Shown here: positions 21,451-32,489 of the stretch, piece by piece
Layout: each line of letters opens with the position of its first letter
Position numbering within the stretch: position 1 is the stretch's first letter
Assembly: GCA_949130485.1 (NCBI GenBank)
Contig: OX422183.1
Location: forward strand, 17,559,632 to 17,623,631
Direction: 5' to 3'
Source: Agelas oroides
Lineage: Eukaryota > Porifera > Demospongiae > Agelasida > Agelasidae
DNA: 64,000 nt
Notes under the pieces: model-generated
The model's database searches: none
What the model was told of the DNA's origin: nothing
The model's input: the letters and a program-made list of their open reading frames with translations, nothing else
Made by a program: the position numbers and the translations under genes

Positions 21451-21495
21451 TGTGCAAGCTCACGCTCGCCCCCACAATGCTGTGCATTCACCTAG

Positions 21496-22612
21496 TTGAA
21501 TAGCTGTGTATTTAGCATGCTTGGGGACTTTCCACACCTCTGCTGTTTGTAAGGACTGTCCATGACAAGCCACGCAGTGCGTTCATGTGTGGCAACTTAC
21601 CACTACTTTCTCCAAGTAAGGACTAGGCACGATAGGCCATGCTGTATGCTCACACAGCAGAGGTTTCAGGAGGCTATACTTAGCCTGTTGAATACTCAGT
21701 CATGCTGCCATACCTGATGATGGCTATAGACCTAAAGGAGGACAAATAGCTGCTGCAGGGCAAGCTGTCCTCTGCTTTTATGACAGTTCCTTGTCTTGAT
21801 AGCACAACTAGCTGCCCAAGGAGAACAAATGGCTGCAAGAGTTTATTACAGTAAGAGTGTGCAACTCCCATATGGTTTCTATACCCGCCATCTGGATAGG
21901 ATGACGTAGGCAATCTGCAGTGAATGTGCTAAACTGTGAAAACACAGCAGCTAGGTGGCAGGTTTTGCTAGTGTTCACATAGCTGATGTTCCTAGCACCT
22001 ATAATTGCTTCATATTAAGTACCTGCTAAGCATATTCACTGCATATTTCCTACGTACGAAGTTGCAGAGCCTCAAAGTTGAACTCAAAGTCAAGGTTCAT
22101 CAGATAACTTCACCTACTTGTGAATGCATAGTTCACTATCATGGAATTTGTGCAGAGACTAAGTCCAGAAAAGTTCAGTACAGAATTTGCCTGTGAGAGA
22201 ACTTTTCTTACTGCCTGAATTTGGTGGCTCAATGTGCCTTGATAGTGTATGCCATAACATAATGATAGAATTGACCTGCTAGTAAGGGGTTCTTCAGGCT
22301 CTAATTGCATGGATGAATGTTGTTTGCTTGAATGTAAACACAGCACATCATAGTCTCGTTCCCATGCCTCTTCCCCCTGAAGAGAGGGTAGTACTCATAG
22401 TCTGCCCATGCGAATAATACCCAAAGTTTTTGGAATCCATAAAATAACAAATATTTACTGTACGTATACAAACTGTGCATAATCATTTCACATTCAACTG
22501 AACAATTTTCTTCATTGTTTGCTAAGGCTTTTATACAATGAATCATGCTCCAGATTGAGTGTCTACTGTGACAAGCTGTACAAAGGCAGAAAAGTGTTTC
22601 AGTGGTTACAAA
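21496..22612. other. No gene recognised
   Basis: Several short segments resemble the flanks of the Helitron end at 7.8 kb (GACTGTCCATGACAAGCCACG). A single TAGTCTCGTTCCCATGCC end-like motif occurs at 22350 without an obvious partner. Confidence 0.4.
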
Positions 22613-22614
22613 TA

Positions 22615-23180
22615 CAGTAGGAAGTCACCTATCCGAACTTCAGTTATCCGAACACATCGGTTATCCGAATGCGTGTCACAAAGCCACACTCACTATTTTC
22701 GGCTACTTTCGTCGACGGGAAGCTGGTTGTAGCTGTTCAAATGGCCGATATCGAGTCTTTCTGTGCTCGATCTATGGCAGCTGAAGACACAGGATAACTT
22801 CTACGAGCAAGGTAGACTTCTCAAGAAAGATAAAAACAACTATCAAAGTCAGTCACTGGGTACCGCTAGCCCACCGCATGCGCCCAGTGGAAATGGAAAC
22901 CAAGCAACGGCTTACAGTTGTGCACATTCTAGCGCTTGATACATACGCAGTGTCCAGAAGTTCACTTTTAGACCCGTAGAGTCAGGAGATGTATCACACA
23001 CCGGTTACAGCAGCACGTCAGCAGCTCAACGCTAGCACTGCAGCTCACTCCGTGTACAATTTCTGTCACATGGGCTAGCATTATAATGGCCTCTTCTGTC
23101 ATACTTCAGTCATCCGAACATTTCAGTTATCCGAATACCCTCCGGTCCCGACGTGTTCAGATAAGTGACTTCTTATACTG
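22615..23180. mobile_element. pogo/Tigger-like non-autonomous element, 566 bp
   Basis: The ends CAGTAGGAAGTCAC and GTGACTTCTTATACTG are inverses, with TA at 22613-22614 and 23181-23182. The inner parts of both ends carry repeated TTATCCGAA(C/T) motifs. CAGT ends, TA target and TTATCCGAA repeats are typical of pogo/Tigger families. No transposase ORF is present. Confidence 0.8.
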
Positions 23181-23202
23181 TAGGTCTTTTGACTGTAAGT
23201 TG

Positions 23203-23793
23203 TAGCCTCGTTCCCAGGCTCTCCCCTCGCCCTGACGAAAATAAAAACGGAGGAGGAGAGCCTGGGACCGATTCGCACGTGATATCGCGGCACGTAGACG
23301 TCACAGCAATAATTACAAAAGTCGTGACGCAATTATGCAGCCACGTGATTGGCTGACTCCATATACTACTGAAACAAGTGAGCTGTGACTGTGTCAATGA
23401 GACCTCGGCACGGGTCAAACAGCAGTGACGGCGGAGAAGTACCCAGTACATAGGAAAAACTTTGCCTATTTACTGTTACCATGTTCCGCTTTAAAAAAAA
23501 TTGCTACGAGGCTATGAAGAAAGACTTTAGTTGGCTAGCGCTACACTCTGGGGTACAAATAAACTCACAACCACATTTTAAAGCTCCAACATAACTACAC
23601 AACAATAAACGAGTTGTAGTAACAAATTCCTGAGCTGAGACTACTTAGCGGTCTTCACGTGAGTGACGTTTCAGGTTATTTAATGGTTAGTGCAAAGTTG
23701 TCGTGCCGCGATATCACGTGCGAATCGGTCCCAGGCTCTCCCCCTCCATTTTTATTTTCGTCTGGGCGAGGGGAGAGCCTGGGAACGAGGCTA
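23203..23793. mobile_element. 9-bp-TSD TIR element, TAGCCTCG family, 591 bp
   Basis: TIRs of about 105 bp run from TAGCCTCGTTCCCAGGCTC to ATCGCGGCAC and back. The flank GTAAGTTG is repeated exactly at 23195-23202 and 23794-23801, and a ninth matching T depends on where the element is cut. It lies 20 bp after the pogo-like element. Confidence 0.85.
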
Positions 23794-23801
23794 GTAAGTT
23801 G

Positions 23802-24301
23802 TGAAACATTGATACTGCTAAGTATTATAGTAGGATTCTGCAATTTAAACCGCTGCTGGAGTCATTTCAAAGAAACTTCTCTATTTTTGGTTTAGTATAG
23901 TGATTCTGGAAGCTCGTCACGCAGGCGTGAAGTTTTTCCGTTCAATTAATATACCAGAAGTGATCATGCGAACCATCTACATTTTGAGCAAAGTCGCTGC
24001 GTGCTGGTGAGAAGAACCCCCATAAACTATATATCGTTCGGATGCTCAATGCCTGTACTCTCAATTGGTGCTAGTTGGCAAAGGTTTGGGTAAAGTATGA
24101 TTTTCCCGGCGAATTTCCACATTTTAAATGAGCGTGAACCAAAAAGTAAATGCGATACGAACTACCAACTGCAATATTCGAAATCCTTAGCCCTAAACAC
24201 CCCCAGAACGACTATTTTTAGCAGCATTATCTTAGTGTAAGTTTGCGCAAGCACTGTTTGTTCAACACATTTATTGTTGTGAACCAGTACATATGAAACA
24301 C
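23802..24301. other. No feature recognised
   Basis: AT-rich, no coding or repeat signal that I can support. Confidence 0.4.
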
Positions 24302-24310
24302 AAAGCCACA

Positions 24311-25031
24311 TAGCCTCCTCGTACCCAGGCCGCATGGGAGGAGAAAGACAGCCTGGTATTGACTGCTTGCGCATGCGCGACCGTTTCCACTATATTTCTG
24401 TAAAGGTTCCTGTTAGGTACAGGCCGAATTCTGCATCCAGTGGGTGGAGCTATGGGCGTGACCTATGTCCTGATGATATGTGAAGGGGATCGACATAATG
24501 ACATAATCTCATCAAATATTCATAAGACATTTTAACGCTTCCACACTGGCTTTGCATGACTGTTGTACTTTGACCTCGACTGCTGACTTTTGCTTGCTTG
24601 GCAAGGCACACAGCCAACTGTTCTACAGCTCTTCCTAAGGTATTCAGTAGAGAGTTACAAGTGTACCAATGAATCAGAACTCATAAGTTGACACAAAATT
24701 CAGCAGGAGTCCATTTGGGTTGCATAAATTATGGCCTACTCTGGTATATGTACACATAGCTACTGAAGTTCTTGAGACTCTCCATCTTGGGGCAACAGGC
24801 CTGTGTTTCATTATAAAGCTTTGGTTGGTGACATTAATAGGATTAACTAATTCACTTAGTACTTCCAACTTCTCAGAGATGATAAAGGTGCATGTATTCC
24901 TGATCAAGGTATACGTATTGATTTTTCCAAACGTAAATGGATTCCCAGGTTTTTCTGGGAATGACCGCACATGCGCAAGCAGTCAATACCAGGCCGTCTT
25001 TCTCCTTCCATGTGGCCTGGGTATGAGGCTA
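24311..25031. mobile_element. 9-bp-TSD TIR element, TAGCCTC family, 721 bp
   Basis: The left end TAGCCTCCTCGTACCCAGG has a small insertion relative to the family; the right end is CCTGGGTATGAGGCTA. TIR homology continues through GCGCATGCG/CGCATGTGCG near the inner border. Exact 9-bp duplication AAAGCCACA at 24302-24310 and 25032-25040. Confidence 0.87.
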
Positions 25032-25040
25032 AAAGCCACA

Positions 25041-26478
25041 TTGCATTAATACTGACAAGGGGACACATGCCTGCAAGCCACAAAAGTTATGCAATGTGAA
25101 TACATAACATCTTCTGCAACTACAATTGCATCTAGTTTTTCTATCTTGTCAACTAACGTTTCCCTCCTCCATCACAGACTATCTATGAGAGAAGGAATAG
25201 AGGAATAGGAAAGCCTTGGTTACAAACCTAACAGGGATACATGCTGCTACAAGAGTGAAAATTCATGCATGTGCGCACACATGGTGCTGGCAAACATCTG
25301 ACGTGCTGTGGATTTCACCTTGCTTCAAATGAGTGGGAACATGAAGCATAAGCATGAAGCGTCAACACTCAGTGTGCAAGTACTACCAAGTGTACGCTTA
25401 CACTTGTACAAGCATACACTTGCTTGGTACGCTCACACCACACTATTTGAATCAAGAAAATCAACACAGTACCCATGGAAAGTAACTGCATGTATATGTC
25501 ACTAAGTGAACTGGGATAAAGTGTCCAGAGAAAATTATTAGGCTGACCTTTATGTAAATGTCACACACAGTATAGATTAGTGCAACAGCACTGTCATACA
25601 GAGGATGATTCTCATAAAAAGCAACAGTGCAGCTAGATGCTAACTGGCACACATACAAAAAGCGTGATTTCCAGCAGAAGATTGATTCTTGTTGCTGAAA
25701 TTGGTAGCAATGTACTTGAGGCAAGGGTGTCTGGGAAATGAACCTTATTTGTTGGAAGTGAACCACAACCAGTAGTACAATGTAGAGTATTCAGCAGCTA
25801 GGGGTAAGTATCTGACATTACTAATGACAACTAAGGCTATCTATATTGGTCAGCAGCTAGGGGAAAAGACCTACTTGAAATGCTATTACTAATGACAACT
25901 GAAGCTTCCCTCTTCTAGTGCTTGGACAGGACTAAAACACGGAACGGATTAGGAAACGGATTGAAAAACGGATCGATCAAACTTAAGATTTGTAGCCCTT
26001 CAGGTCATGGGAAGAGCTTTCACAGTCGTGGTTTAACATCAGCACTGGTCACCAGAACGTCCATGCAAGTTTCTCCTCCCACGACTCCGTGCGCGACTAG
26101 CTGAGGTAAACAGAATTCGATATGTACCACTTTTTCCATTAAAAAGGATCAGAAAATGCAAATCCTCTTTCAAGTTCCGGATCTCGGCTTCTACGCAGCG
26201 GATTTGCACGGGACAAGAACCGTTCAGCTTGTAATTTAACAACGAATTTTCTGGTGAACATTCTGATATACTAAGCCATCCAGAATCACTATTTAGTATG
26301 ACCTTTTCATGTACAGTTTAAGTGCTTGTGGGTTTTACAGGAAATATTACAGGCATGTGCAAACAGTGAGTAGAGGGGCCTGGTAATGAGGCTACACTCA
26401 ATTTTGGTTGTGTGCCTACCACATATACAATAATAAAGAGAAGTAATGAACATACAACACATTTTTACACTTCTATAG
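25041..26478. other. Intron-like stretch, no exon recognised
   Basis: Short duplicated phrases (CAGCAGCTAGGGG, CTAATGACAACT at 25790-25905) are the only local repeats. A lone right-end-like motif GGCCTGGTAATGAGGCTA lies near 26378. Confidence 0.4.
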
Positions 26479-26550
26479 TGCAGTGTAGCCTGGGAAGTGG
26501 CTACTTTGAGTGTACTGATGGAACATGTGTCCGTGATGAAAGGGACTGTG
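26479..26550 (+). CDS. Receptor exon: LDLa-like Cys-rich segment
   Basis: This 72-nt candidate exon lies between TATAG and GTGAGT, phase 1 on both sides. It encodes QCSLGSGYFECTDGTCVRDE followed by RDC. The spacing C-G-Y/F-x-C-x-D-G-x-C-V resembles the first half of an LDL-receptor class A module; the acidic Ca-binding end is absent or on another exon. The phase agrees with the exons before and after. It is short, so a chance match is possible. Confidence 0.5.
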
Positions 26551-27011
26551 GTGAGTTACTTTATTTGACACCCATGACTGTGTATATTGTGTATAGTGGC
26601 TAATATTTGCAAGGTGCAATTTTATCTGCAATCTTCATGAGTCAGTCTAAGCTTACAAAAATAGGACTTGTTTGTGCATCAATTGGAGTCTCTATGGCTC
26701 AATCACATGCAATTCATGCTAGTATGCACACAATGACTTGTGTTTGCAAAGATATGGTGCCGTATCTTTACTTACAGTGAGAGAATAGGGTAAATGCACT
26801 GTGTTTTGGACACTTAAGGAGAAACATACTGGAAAAAATTCAATTTGTATCATTAAATTATCATTTTGCTGTCGAGGCCGGCCTAAGAATAGAAGAGTAT
26901 CAGAGTTTCAATTTGGCTCTAATGTTGGGCAGTACTGAGATATTTACTACTCTATGTACAATTTAAACAATGGAAAATTTCATGTTTTTGGCTAGCAAGT
27001 CATTTAACATA

Positions 27012-27467
27012 CCATATTTCTTTGGTCAGATGCCATTCTCAAATAGTCACTGCCCTCAAATAGTAGCTGTACAATCAGAAGCTCTGAGTGAAATAAATGC
27101 CACCGGCCACAGCTAGAATTCGCAACATGTACAAATAATTACTGGTGACAATCACTGATCTAGTGCTAGGTCTGTTTGTGTTCTACGACTCATTTCCACT
27201 GCTGATAACAGCACTGAGAGGCTGCCTGTACTACTGCCAGCATCTATCAGTCATCTCATTGTAGTTAGCTGCGAAGAAGTTGAGTGTCTGCTCAGCGGTG
27301 CAAATGGCTCCGTAGCCCTATGCCTATCCATGTCACCTGTATACCATATTCAGCCACTGTTGATATCCATGGGCTTTCCCCAAAAAATAGATGCTGCCCT
27401 CGAATAGCTGCACAAAAACAAACAGCAAAATAAATAGTACCTGCAGTGTCTGATTAAAGAAATATGG
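27012..27467. mobile_element. TA-flanked MITE, CCATATTTCTT family, copy 2
   Basis: The ends CCATATTTCTTTGGTCAGA and TCTGATTAAAGAAATATGG are inverses, with TA at 27010-27011 and 27468-27469. It is alignable along its length with 6528-6971 (CTCAAATAGTAGCTG and GAAATAAATGCC segments). A partial third relative lies near 33345-33450 in the other orientation. Confidence 0.82.
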
Positions 27468-27504
27468 TAACTGGTTCGCACATGTGCTGCAATGTTGCTA
27501 TGTC

Positions 27505-27532
27505 AGGGTTAGGGGTTAGGGTTAGGGTTAAG
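27505..27532. repeat. Short telomere-like (TTAGGG) tract
   Basis: About four consecutive TTAGGG-type hexamers, one with an extra G. Metazoan telomeres are TTAGGG. At this length it is an interstitial trace, not a telomere. Confidence 0.7.
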
Positions 27533-27800
27533 AGTAGTGTGCTGAAATCTGGAGGCAAATGTTCATCTAGTGAAGGTTGAATTGGGCCCTATGCCTTTGT
27601 GTACATCTGCCCAGACTTAACTCAAGCTTGAATAGGCAATGAATCTCATTAACAAGCAGTTGGCCTGGTTGGTTGGTCATGAATCTCATTAACAGCCTTG
27701 TAAAGCTGTGCAGTGGCCAGTGCCTCTTTACTTGACATTGTCCAATTATAGTGGTCACCTGAGTCCTCATTAATACCTTTAGCATATACAGGCATTCAAC

Positions 27801-28210
27801 ATACCATATTTTTATTTCTGTCAGAGCCCTGACTCCAAAACTTAACCCTAGTGCACTTTCAGCCACAATAAACAGACTTGTGACACTAACCACGCCTACT
27901 CATTAAGAAACTTGCAATAGCATTCTCAACCAGCAAACACCTGTTTAGATTCCAAACCAGTGTTCCCTACCAGAAATGAACCCCTGGCCTACAAGGTGAG
28001 AGTAGCATTTTCTATTCATGCAACCAAGGTGAGAATTGGCCCACCCAATGCCAACTAAGGCCTTTTTACAGCAAAGCCCAGCTATAGCCATGTGCATATC
28101 ACTTTATGGGTGAACCCAACCACCTTCTCCTGCTCATGCAGAACCTACATGCCAGTGCACAGAGACAATCTTAATTTACTGTGCACTGTATAATGTAACC
28201 AAAGGTGCAC
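27801..28210. repeat. Dispersed repeat 'TCTGTCAGAGCCCTGACTCC', copy 1
   Basis: It aligns with 39714-40081 in the same orientation (AGCCCTGACTCCAAAACT, GAGAATTGGCCCACCCA, GTATAATGTAACCAAAG), diverged by several indels. No TIRs were identified. Confidence 0.8.
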
Positions 28211-28263
28211 TAAAGGGTTAATTAAAACACTTTAGTTCAAACCAATTAACTGCTGAATTTCTA

Positions 28264-28376
28264 TAGCCTCGTTCCCTGGCCACTCCCAAATTTTATCTCG
28301 CAGCTGTGGAGAAAATCTTCCGAGTTTTCTCCACAGCTGTGAGATAAAATCTGGGAGTGGCCAGGGAATGAGGCTA
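28264..28376. mobile_element. 9-bp-TSD TIR element, 113 bp hairpin
   Basis: It is a near-perfect palindrome from TAGCCTCGTTCCCTGGCC to GGCCAGGGAATGAGGCTA. Exact duplication GAATTTCTA at 28255-28263 and 28377-28385. The interior has no more than a short turn between the arms (ATCTTCCGAGT). Confidence 0.9.
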
Positions 28377-28647
28377 GAATTTCTATGTGTCCCTTCAATG
28401 TACCATATCTATCACTGCATTTCCAACAACCATGCAGTGTCTTTCACACAGCATTAAAGAGCAACTTACAGTTTCAGTCTGTAGATGGCATCTTCATTCT
28501 AGAGGTGTCTACCTTGTCCATTTATTGGCATGGACTTGTTAATCATGTAGTTTGACAAGATATGTAATTATGTGACTGAAACGTTAAAACATCAGCAATT
28601 CACAGAAAAACAAAGTGTTTATTACTACTTGTTTTTGTTCCATATAG

Positions 28648-28806
28648 TTCCAATAGTCATGAGGTTCTCATCATCAGTATACTCTCAAAATGAAAACACT
28701 TCCCCGCTCTCAGTCAGGCTTGTGTTGGATACAACCAGTGGAACAACAACACAACAGATTATTGGACAACTTACAGCTAGTGCTCAACCAGGTGACACTG
28801 CTACAG
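28648..28806 (+). CDS. Receptor exon: Calx-beta domain, first half
   Basis: A 159-nt exon (53 codons) lies between CATATAG and GTAAGA, phase 1 both ends. The product VPIVMRFSSSVYSQNEN has the Calx-beta start (hydrophobic-x-F....Y....E) and continues with a beta-strand-like SVRLVLDTT. The second half is encoded by the exon 99 bp downstream. Calx-beta modules are Ca2+-binding extracellular or cytoplasmic beta-sandwiches, common in sponge adhesion proteins including aggregation-factor-type proteins (established knowledge). Confidence 0.75.
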
Positions 28807-28905
28807 GTAAGAAATTCAGAAGTTAAATTTCTTTGGCAAAATAGAGATCTGCTATTAGCTATGCAAACTTCAGTTTACATACGGTAATAATCTCTCACAC
28901 AATAG

Positions 28906-29136
28906 AAGGAGTTGATGGAGACTTCATGGGTACCACTTGTATGGTTACATTTGCTAATGGAAGTGAACCTGGTGCCATATCAACACCTCTTTGTGACATC
29001 ACCATTATCAACGACTTAATGGTTGAGCAGCGTGAGAACTTCTCCCTCAGTGCGAGTGTCATAAACAGCAATGGACTTACTGTTCAGTTCTCAGCCGGAG
29101 GAGATTCTGCCTCATGTATTATCATTGATGATGATG
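28906..29136 (+). CDS. Receptor exon: Calx-beta domain, second half
   Basis: A 231-nt exon (77 codons) between CAATAG and GTATGT, phase 1 both ends. It encodes DGDFMG, an INDLMVEQRENFSLSAS core and a CIIIDDDG end, which is the diagnostic Calx-beta tail with Asp cluster. The two Cys (TTCMV and PLCDI) are unusual additions. Together with the preceding exon it makes one complete domain just before the membrane. Confidence 0.85.
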
Positions 29137-29174
29137 GTATGTTGATCCTGACACAATTATTATTAGTGTATGTA

Positions 29175-29545
29175 CTGTAGATCTGGAAATTTTCATGTTG
29201 TAAAATTTTCGTGTTTTATTATTTCGTGTAAAAATATTTTTGTGGTCTAGGACACCCACAAAAATTTTGTTATGTTATTAAATCGATCCAGGTTTAATGA
29301 TCTGGAACGAGATTACACATGGAGTATGAACAGCTTGCCACGTCCATTTGTGTCTACGTATATAAGTACCACACAGCTGTTGGCGAGCTACTCGAGTGTG
29401 AAAGGGTACCCAAGAATGCTGTATACACATGCTGTGGCAGTGAAGATGGATGCTTATTGGATACAGAGAAAGTTGTCGCGGATTTGCCATGAGTCACCTG
29501 GGGGTATCGAACTTGGAGGCCGTCTCATGTGAAATAACTAGCTAG
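29175..29545. repeat. Dispersed repeat 'AGATCTGGAAATTTT', copy 2
   Basis: It aligns with 9150-9540 in the same orientation (TTTTTGTGGTCTAGG, TTAAATCGAT, GAGTATGAACAGCTTG, TAACTAGCTAGCTGTG). Confidence 0.75.
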
Positions 29546-30200
29546 CTGTGCTAACGAAGAGCCATCTTGCACAAAACAACTAGCTAGCTTTGGTCTGGTG
29601 ACTTTGGCACATTTCTTGGGCCTCATTGACTAAATAATAGTTTTCTAGCGCCAATAAAATTTCAAATAAACCTCATGGTTACTAGAGCAATCTTCAAATG
29701 CATGACTGACCATAGCAAGGAGTGTTAATTTAAAATAGCTGAAATTTGCTTGGTCCCAAGATATGGTGCTATACATTCTACCTTTCAAAATTCAAGGAGT
29801 GTGTGGTCCATCATACTTATTATCAAATGTCATATGCCCATACAAAGCCCAGATATTCCTATACATACCAAAAGTCACCCGAGCCTATATTTTTTGACAG
29901 AGCAGCATACAACATACAATGGACTACATCACTCTGCAGGCTTTCATTCAACTAACACCCAAAAATGACTGTATAGTACTCTACATAGTGTATATTATCA
30001 TAAATGTCAGGAAGTACATGAACTTGGGACATTTAGTAAACAACACTGGAGTGTAGTAAAATGGTGTAATTATTTACATTACTAATATCTCCTGACAGGG
30101 GAAGACACATCATTTGGATTGTTAATATTCCTACACCCAAATATAAACTGTGCTTTGTTACTCTATTATAATTGAAAACCATTCTCTTTTATTTCTCCAG
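29546..30200. other. Intron before the transmembrane exon
   Basis: No exon or element was recognised; a second TAACTAGCTAGCT lies at 29577. It ends in the strong acceptor TTTATTTCTCCAG. Confidence 0.5.
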
Positions 30201-30332
30201 CCTCATCCCAGCCTCTGTTAGGTCTTACAGTATGGCAGATTGTTTTGATTGCAGTTGGTGCCCTTGTCCTGGTGGTTGTCATAGTAATCATCATTGGGAT
30301 CGGGGTTTATTGCTGCTGCTGCAAAAAAAAGG
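30201..30332 (+). CDS. Receptor exon: single transmembrane segment
   Basis: A 132-nt exon (44 codons) between TTTCTCCAG and GTGAGT, phase 1 both ends. After SSQPLLGLTVWQ comes an uninterrupted hydrophobic stretch of about 25 residues rich in Val and Ile, then YCCCCKKK: four Cys (likely palmitoylated) and a basic stop-transfer. With Calx-beta, FN3 and Ig exons upstream this gives a type I membrane receptor with the C-terminus in the cytoplasm. No kinase or other catalytic exon was recognised downstream in this window. Confidence 0.85.
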
Positions 30333-31757
30333 GTGAGTTGCTACCACATGCATAATATTGGTCCAGAGGGTGACTGTGTCCTGCGCTAGCAGGTAATGGT
30401 TAAGATTACAATGAACAAGTTACAGTTTATATCATATTCCATTCTAGTGGGCCCAATACATTCTTATTATTGCTAACTTTGCATCAATTTTAGCAAAGTA
30501 CTTATGTTTGCTGTGGAAATCAAAGTTCTACAGTGTTCCGCACTAAATTTGTCTTAGTTAACTGGAGGATAAACAGTCAAAAACGGTTCTGGCTGTTCCC
30601 AAAGAACAGTCCTTGTAAATTCAAACACTTTCAAGTGAAATTGTTAAACTAACCAACAAACTTCTCGACGGAACTAGACACTGCTGCCCTTGCAATGCTA
30701 CACATGCTCAGTTCACCACTGACAGTTGTGTGGAGTCCTCACGTACATGTATCTAGCTACATAAATTTTCATCTACAGCAGCCCTAGGAATACAGTTATA
30801 ATAACTCTCCTGGAAGCATGCACATATCCCCTCTCTATGTTTTGCGTTTATACCACCTGACCTTGCCTGTTGCAGTCTTCACGTACTCAATGTCAGCTGC
30901 TGCCTTCTTCATATCACAATAAGCTATCTAAACACGTGCTCAGTTGAGCTTCCGGCAGCATACTTGCTATTATTATAATCGAACAAAATGGCGTATAGTG
31001 GCAAGCATGAGCGTGGTGTTACCTGAAATTGCCGACTGGTTCAAGTTCTTTCTTTGAGAACGATAAGTGGTGAGTGCAATACCGGTGATTTTTGCTGGTC
31101 TGGTACTTTGACGATGCTTTCCAGCAAAGTGAATGGTCCTGTTGCTCATGGAAGCACTCGATAACAACTGATATGGCTAGCAAACAAATATCGCTTCACT
31201 ACATAGCAATATACCAGCTGTCCACCTCCTGTCTCAGAGAAGTGAGAAGAGAAGTGTTTCAAGTAGTTGAGTTTGCAATCATATGTACCAAGGCATAACG
31301 ATGTGCACTAACATGGTGTAATTAACTACCTATACCTCTCCAGGCATAGGAACATTCCACGGAAATTTGTATCATATGAATGTCACTCATTACAGGGGTG
31401 TGTTTGTGTATCAGTCATCAGGGGTGTGTTTGTGTCTCAGTCATCATTTTGAGCAGTTTCAATTTTAAATATCGTAACATCTATACTTTGTTGGCATATG
31501 TATGTCTGATATTGATGAAGCAGTTCAATTCTTCTATTTAGAAGCAATTTGCTCAGCCTCCACTTCATAGCTAGATAGCTATAGTTGTTATAAGACTCAA
31601 AATGAAATCTTAGTTGCTATGTTTTGACCAGACTATGCTAGTCTCCATCAGGCAATACAGAAACCATATCAGACTTTCCTAACAGAAACACACCTATGTT
31701 TAGAACTCCTGCCTCATGTTGGAATAGAGATGTTTAGAGGTGAAAATAGAGGAAAGT
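30333..31757. other. Intron-like stretch, no exon recognised
   Basis: Local duplications only, for example GGGGTGTGTTTGTGT(A/C)TCAGT twice at 31396-31442. No coding exon that I can support. Confidence 0.4.
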
Positions 31758-31766
31758 AAAGAGGCC

Positions 31767-32127
31767 TAGCCTTGTTCCCAAGCCCTGCCCAGCTTTCCAT
31801 TGTTTGCAGTGCAGAAAAGCAGGGAGAGCCTGGTATCCTTTCTCACGTGAGCATGACGTAATCGGAAAATGGCAAGAATTTTCAGAACAAACAGGCTGCA
31901 TTTCATGTATTGTTCAACCAACTACACGCTCAACGCTCGGTTGTGTACAACAGTCGCCCCCCGCTAGCTAGATACGTGTTGGTACCATTGCTCTTTTTGC
32001 TGTTCTGGGCCCTGTGCACCCACACACAATTAAACCCTTTCTACCATCCTTTCTATCCTGACGCCACTCTCCCACTTTTCCGTACTGCAAGCGACGGAAA
32101 GCTGGGTGGGGCCTGGGAATGAGGCTA
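31767..32127. mobile_element. TAGCC-family TIR element, older copy, 361 bp
   Basis: The ends TAGCCTTGTTCCCAAGCCC and GGGGCCTGGGAATGAGGCTA are imperfect inverses. Flanks AAAGAGGCC and AAAATGGCC agree at 7 of 9, consistent with a more diverged, older insertion. The internal GCAAGCGACGGAAAGCTGGG motif is shared with 11950-12579. Confidence 0.75.
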
Positions 32128-32130
32128 AAA

Positions 32131-32205
32131 ATGGCCAGCAACCACTGGGAATCGAACCATTCTGCTACGACAACTGGTCAACCACCAGCCCTCGCAATCC
32201 TCTAT
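32131..32205 (-). repeat. tRNA-SINE fragment, minus
   Basis: It is the inverse of the region around 32390-32430 (GGTTGACCAGTTGTCGTAGC) and of a B-box-like GGTTCGATTCCCAG. It forms an inverted pair with the + strand copy 250 bp away. Confidence 0.6.
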
Positions 32206-32415
32206 ATGTACTGCACAGGTGGGACATGAAATGCCTCAGTTGCACACCCGGCAGCCACTCAGCATGTGCCGTCAGAACCCCATTAGGGGTTGACTGGAAA
32301 AATTCTCTCCATCAGGAAAGAACCCATGCTGAGTGGTTTTCTTAGTCTAAATCTTTAGAACTCCTGCCTCACATTGGAATGTTTTGAGGCGATTGTGAGG
32401 GCTGGTGGTTGACCA

Positions 32416-32486
32416 GTTGTCGTAGCTCAGTGGCAGAGCACTGGCTGCACAAGCCAGGTGTCCTGGGTTCGATTCCCCACGACTGC
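32416..32486 (+). repeat. tRNA-derived SINE head, second family
   Basis: A tRNA-like block with A box TAGCTCAGTGGC and B box GGTTCGATTCC, a clean 5-bp anticodon stem CTGGC/GCCAG with loop TGCACAA (CAC in anticodon position but G instead of the invariant T33), followed by a CACTTCCCTCTATTTTCG tail. The tail reappears at 41490-41510 and the head at 41400-41480, so it is a SINE family. Confidence 0.65.
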
Positions 32487-32489
32487 CAG

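Larger units (their letters stand above)
20074..21495 (+). mobile_element. Helitron, 1.4 kb, truncated coding region
   Basis: It begins TCAGGGCGAGCGTGAGC after A (20073). It ends with a hairpin (AATGC, loop TGT, GCATT at 21476-21488), CAC and CTAG (21492-21495) before T (21496). These are textbook Helitron termini with A/T target and no duplication. It encodes an N-terminal fragment of a Helitron protein and is otherwise short, so it cannot move by itself. Its first 30 bp resemble the 5' ends at 154 and 43030. Confidence 0.85.

Noticed and set aside
22350-22400. Additional TAGTCTCG element
   Set aside because: Only one end-like motif is present; no inverse partner or flanking duplication within 2 kb.
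32416-32486. Functional tRNA-Val gene (CAC)
   Set aside because: Position 33 is G instead of T and the acceptor stem has a mismatch; other diverged copies with the same tail exist in the window.
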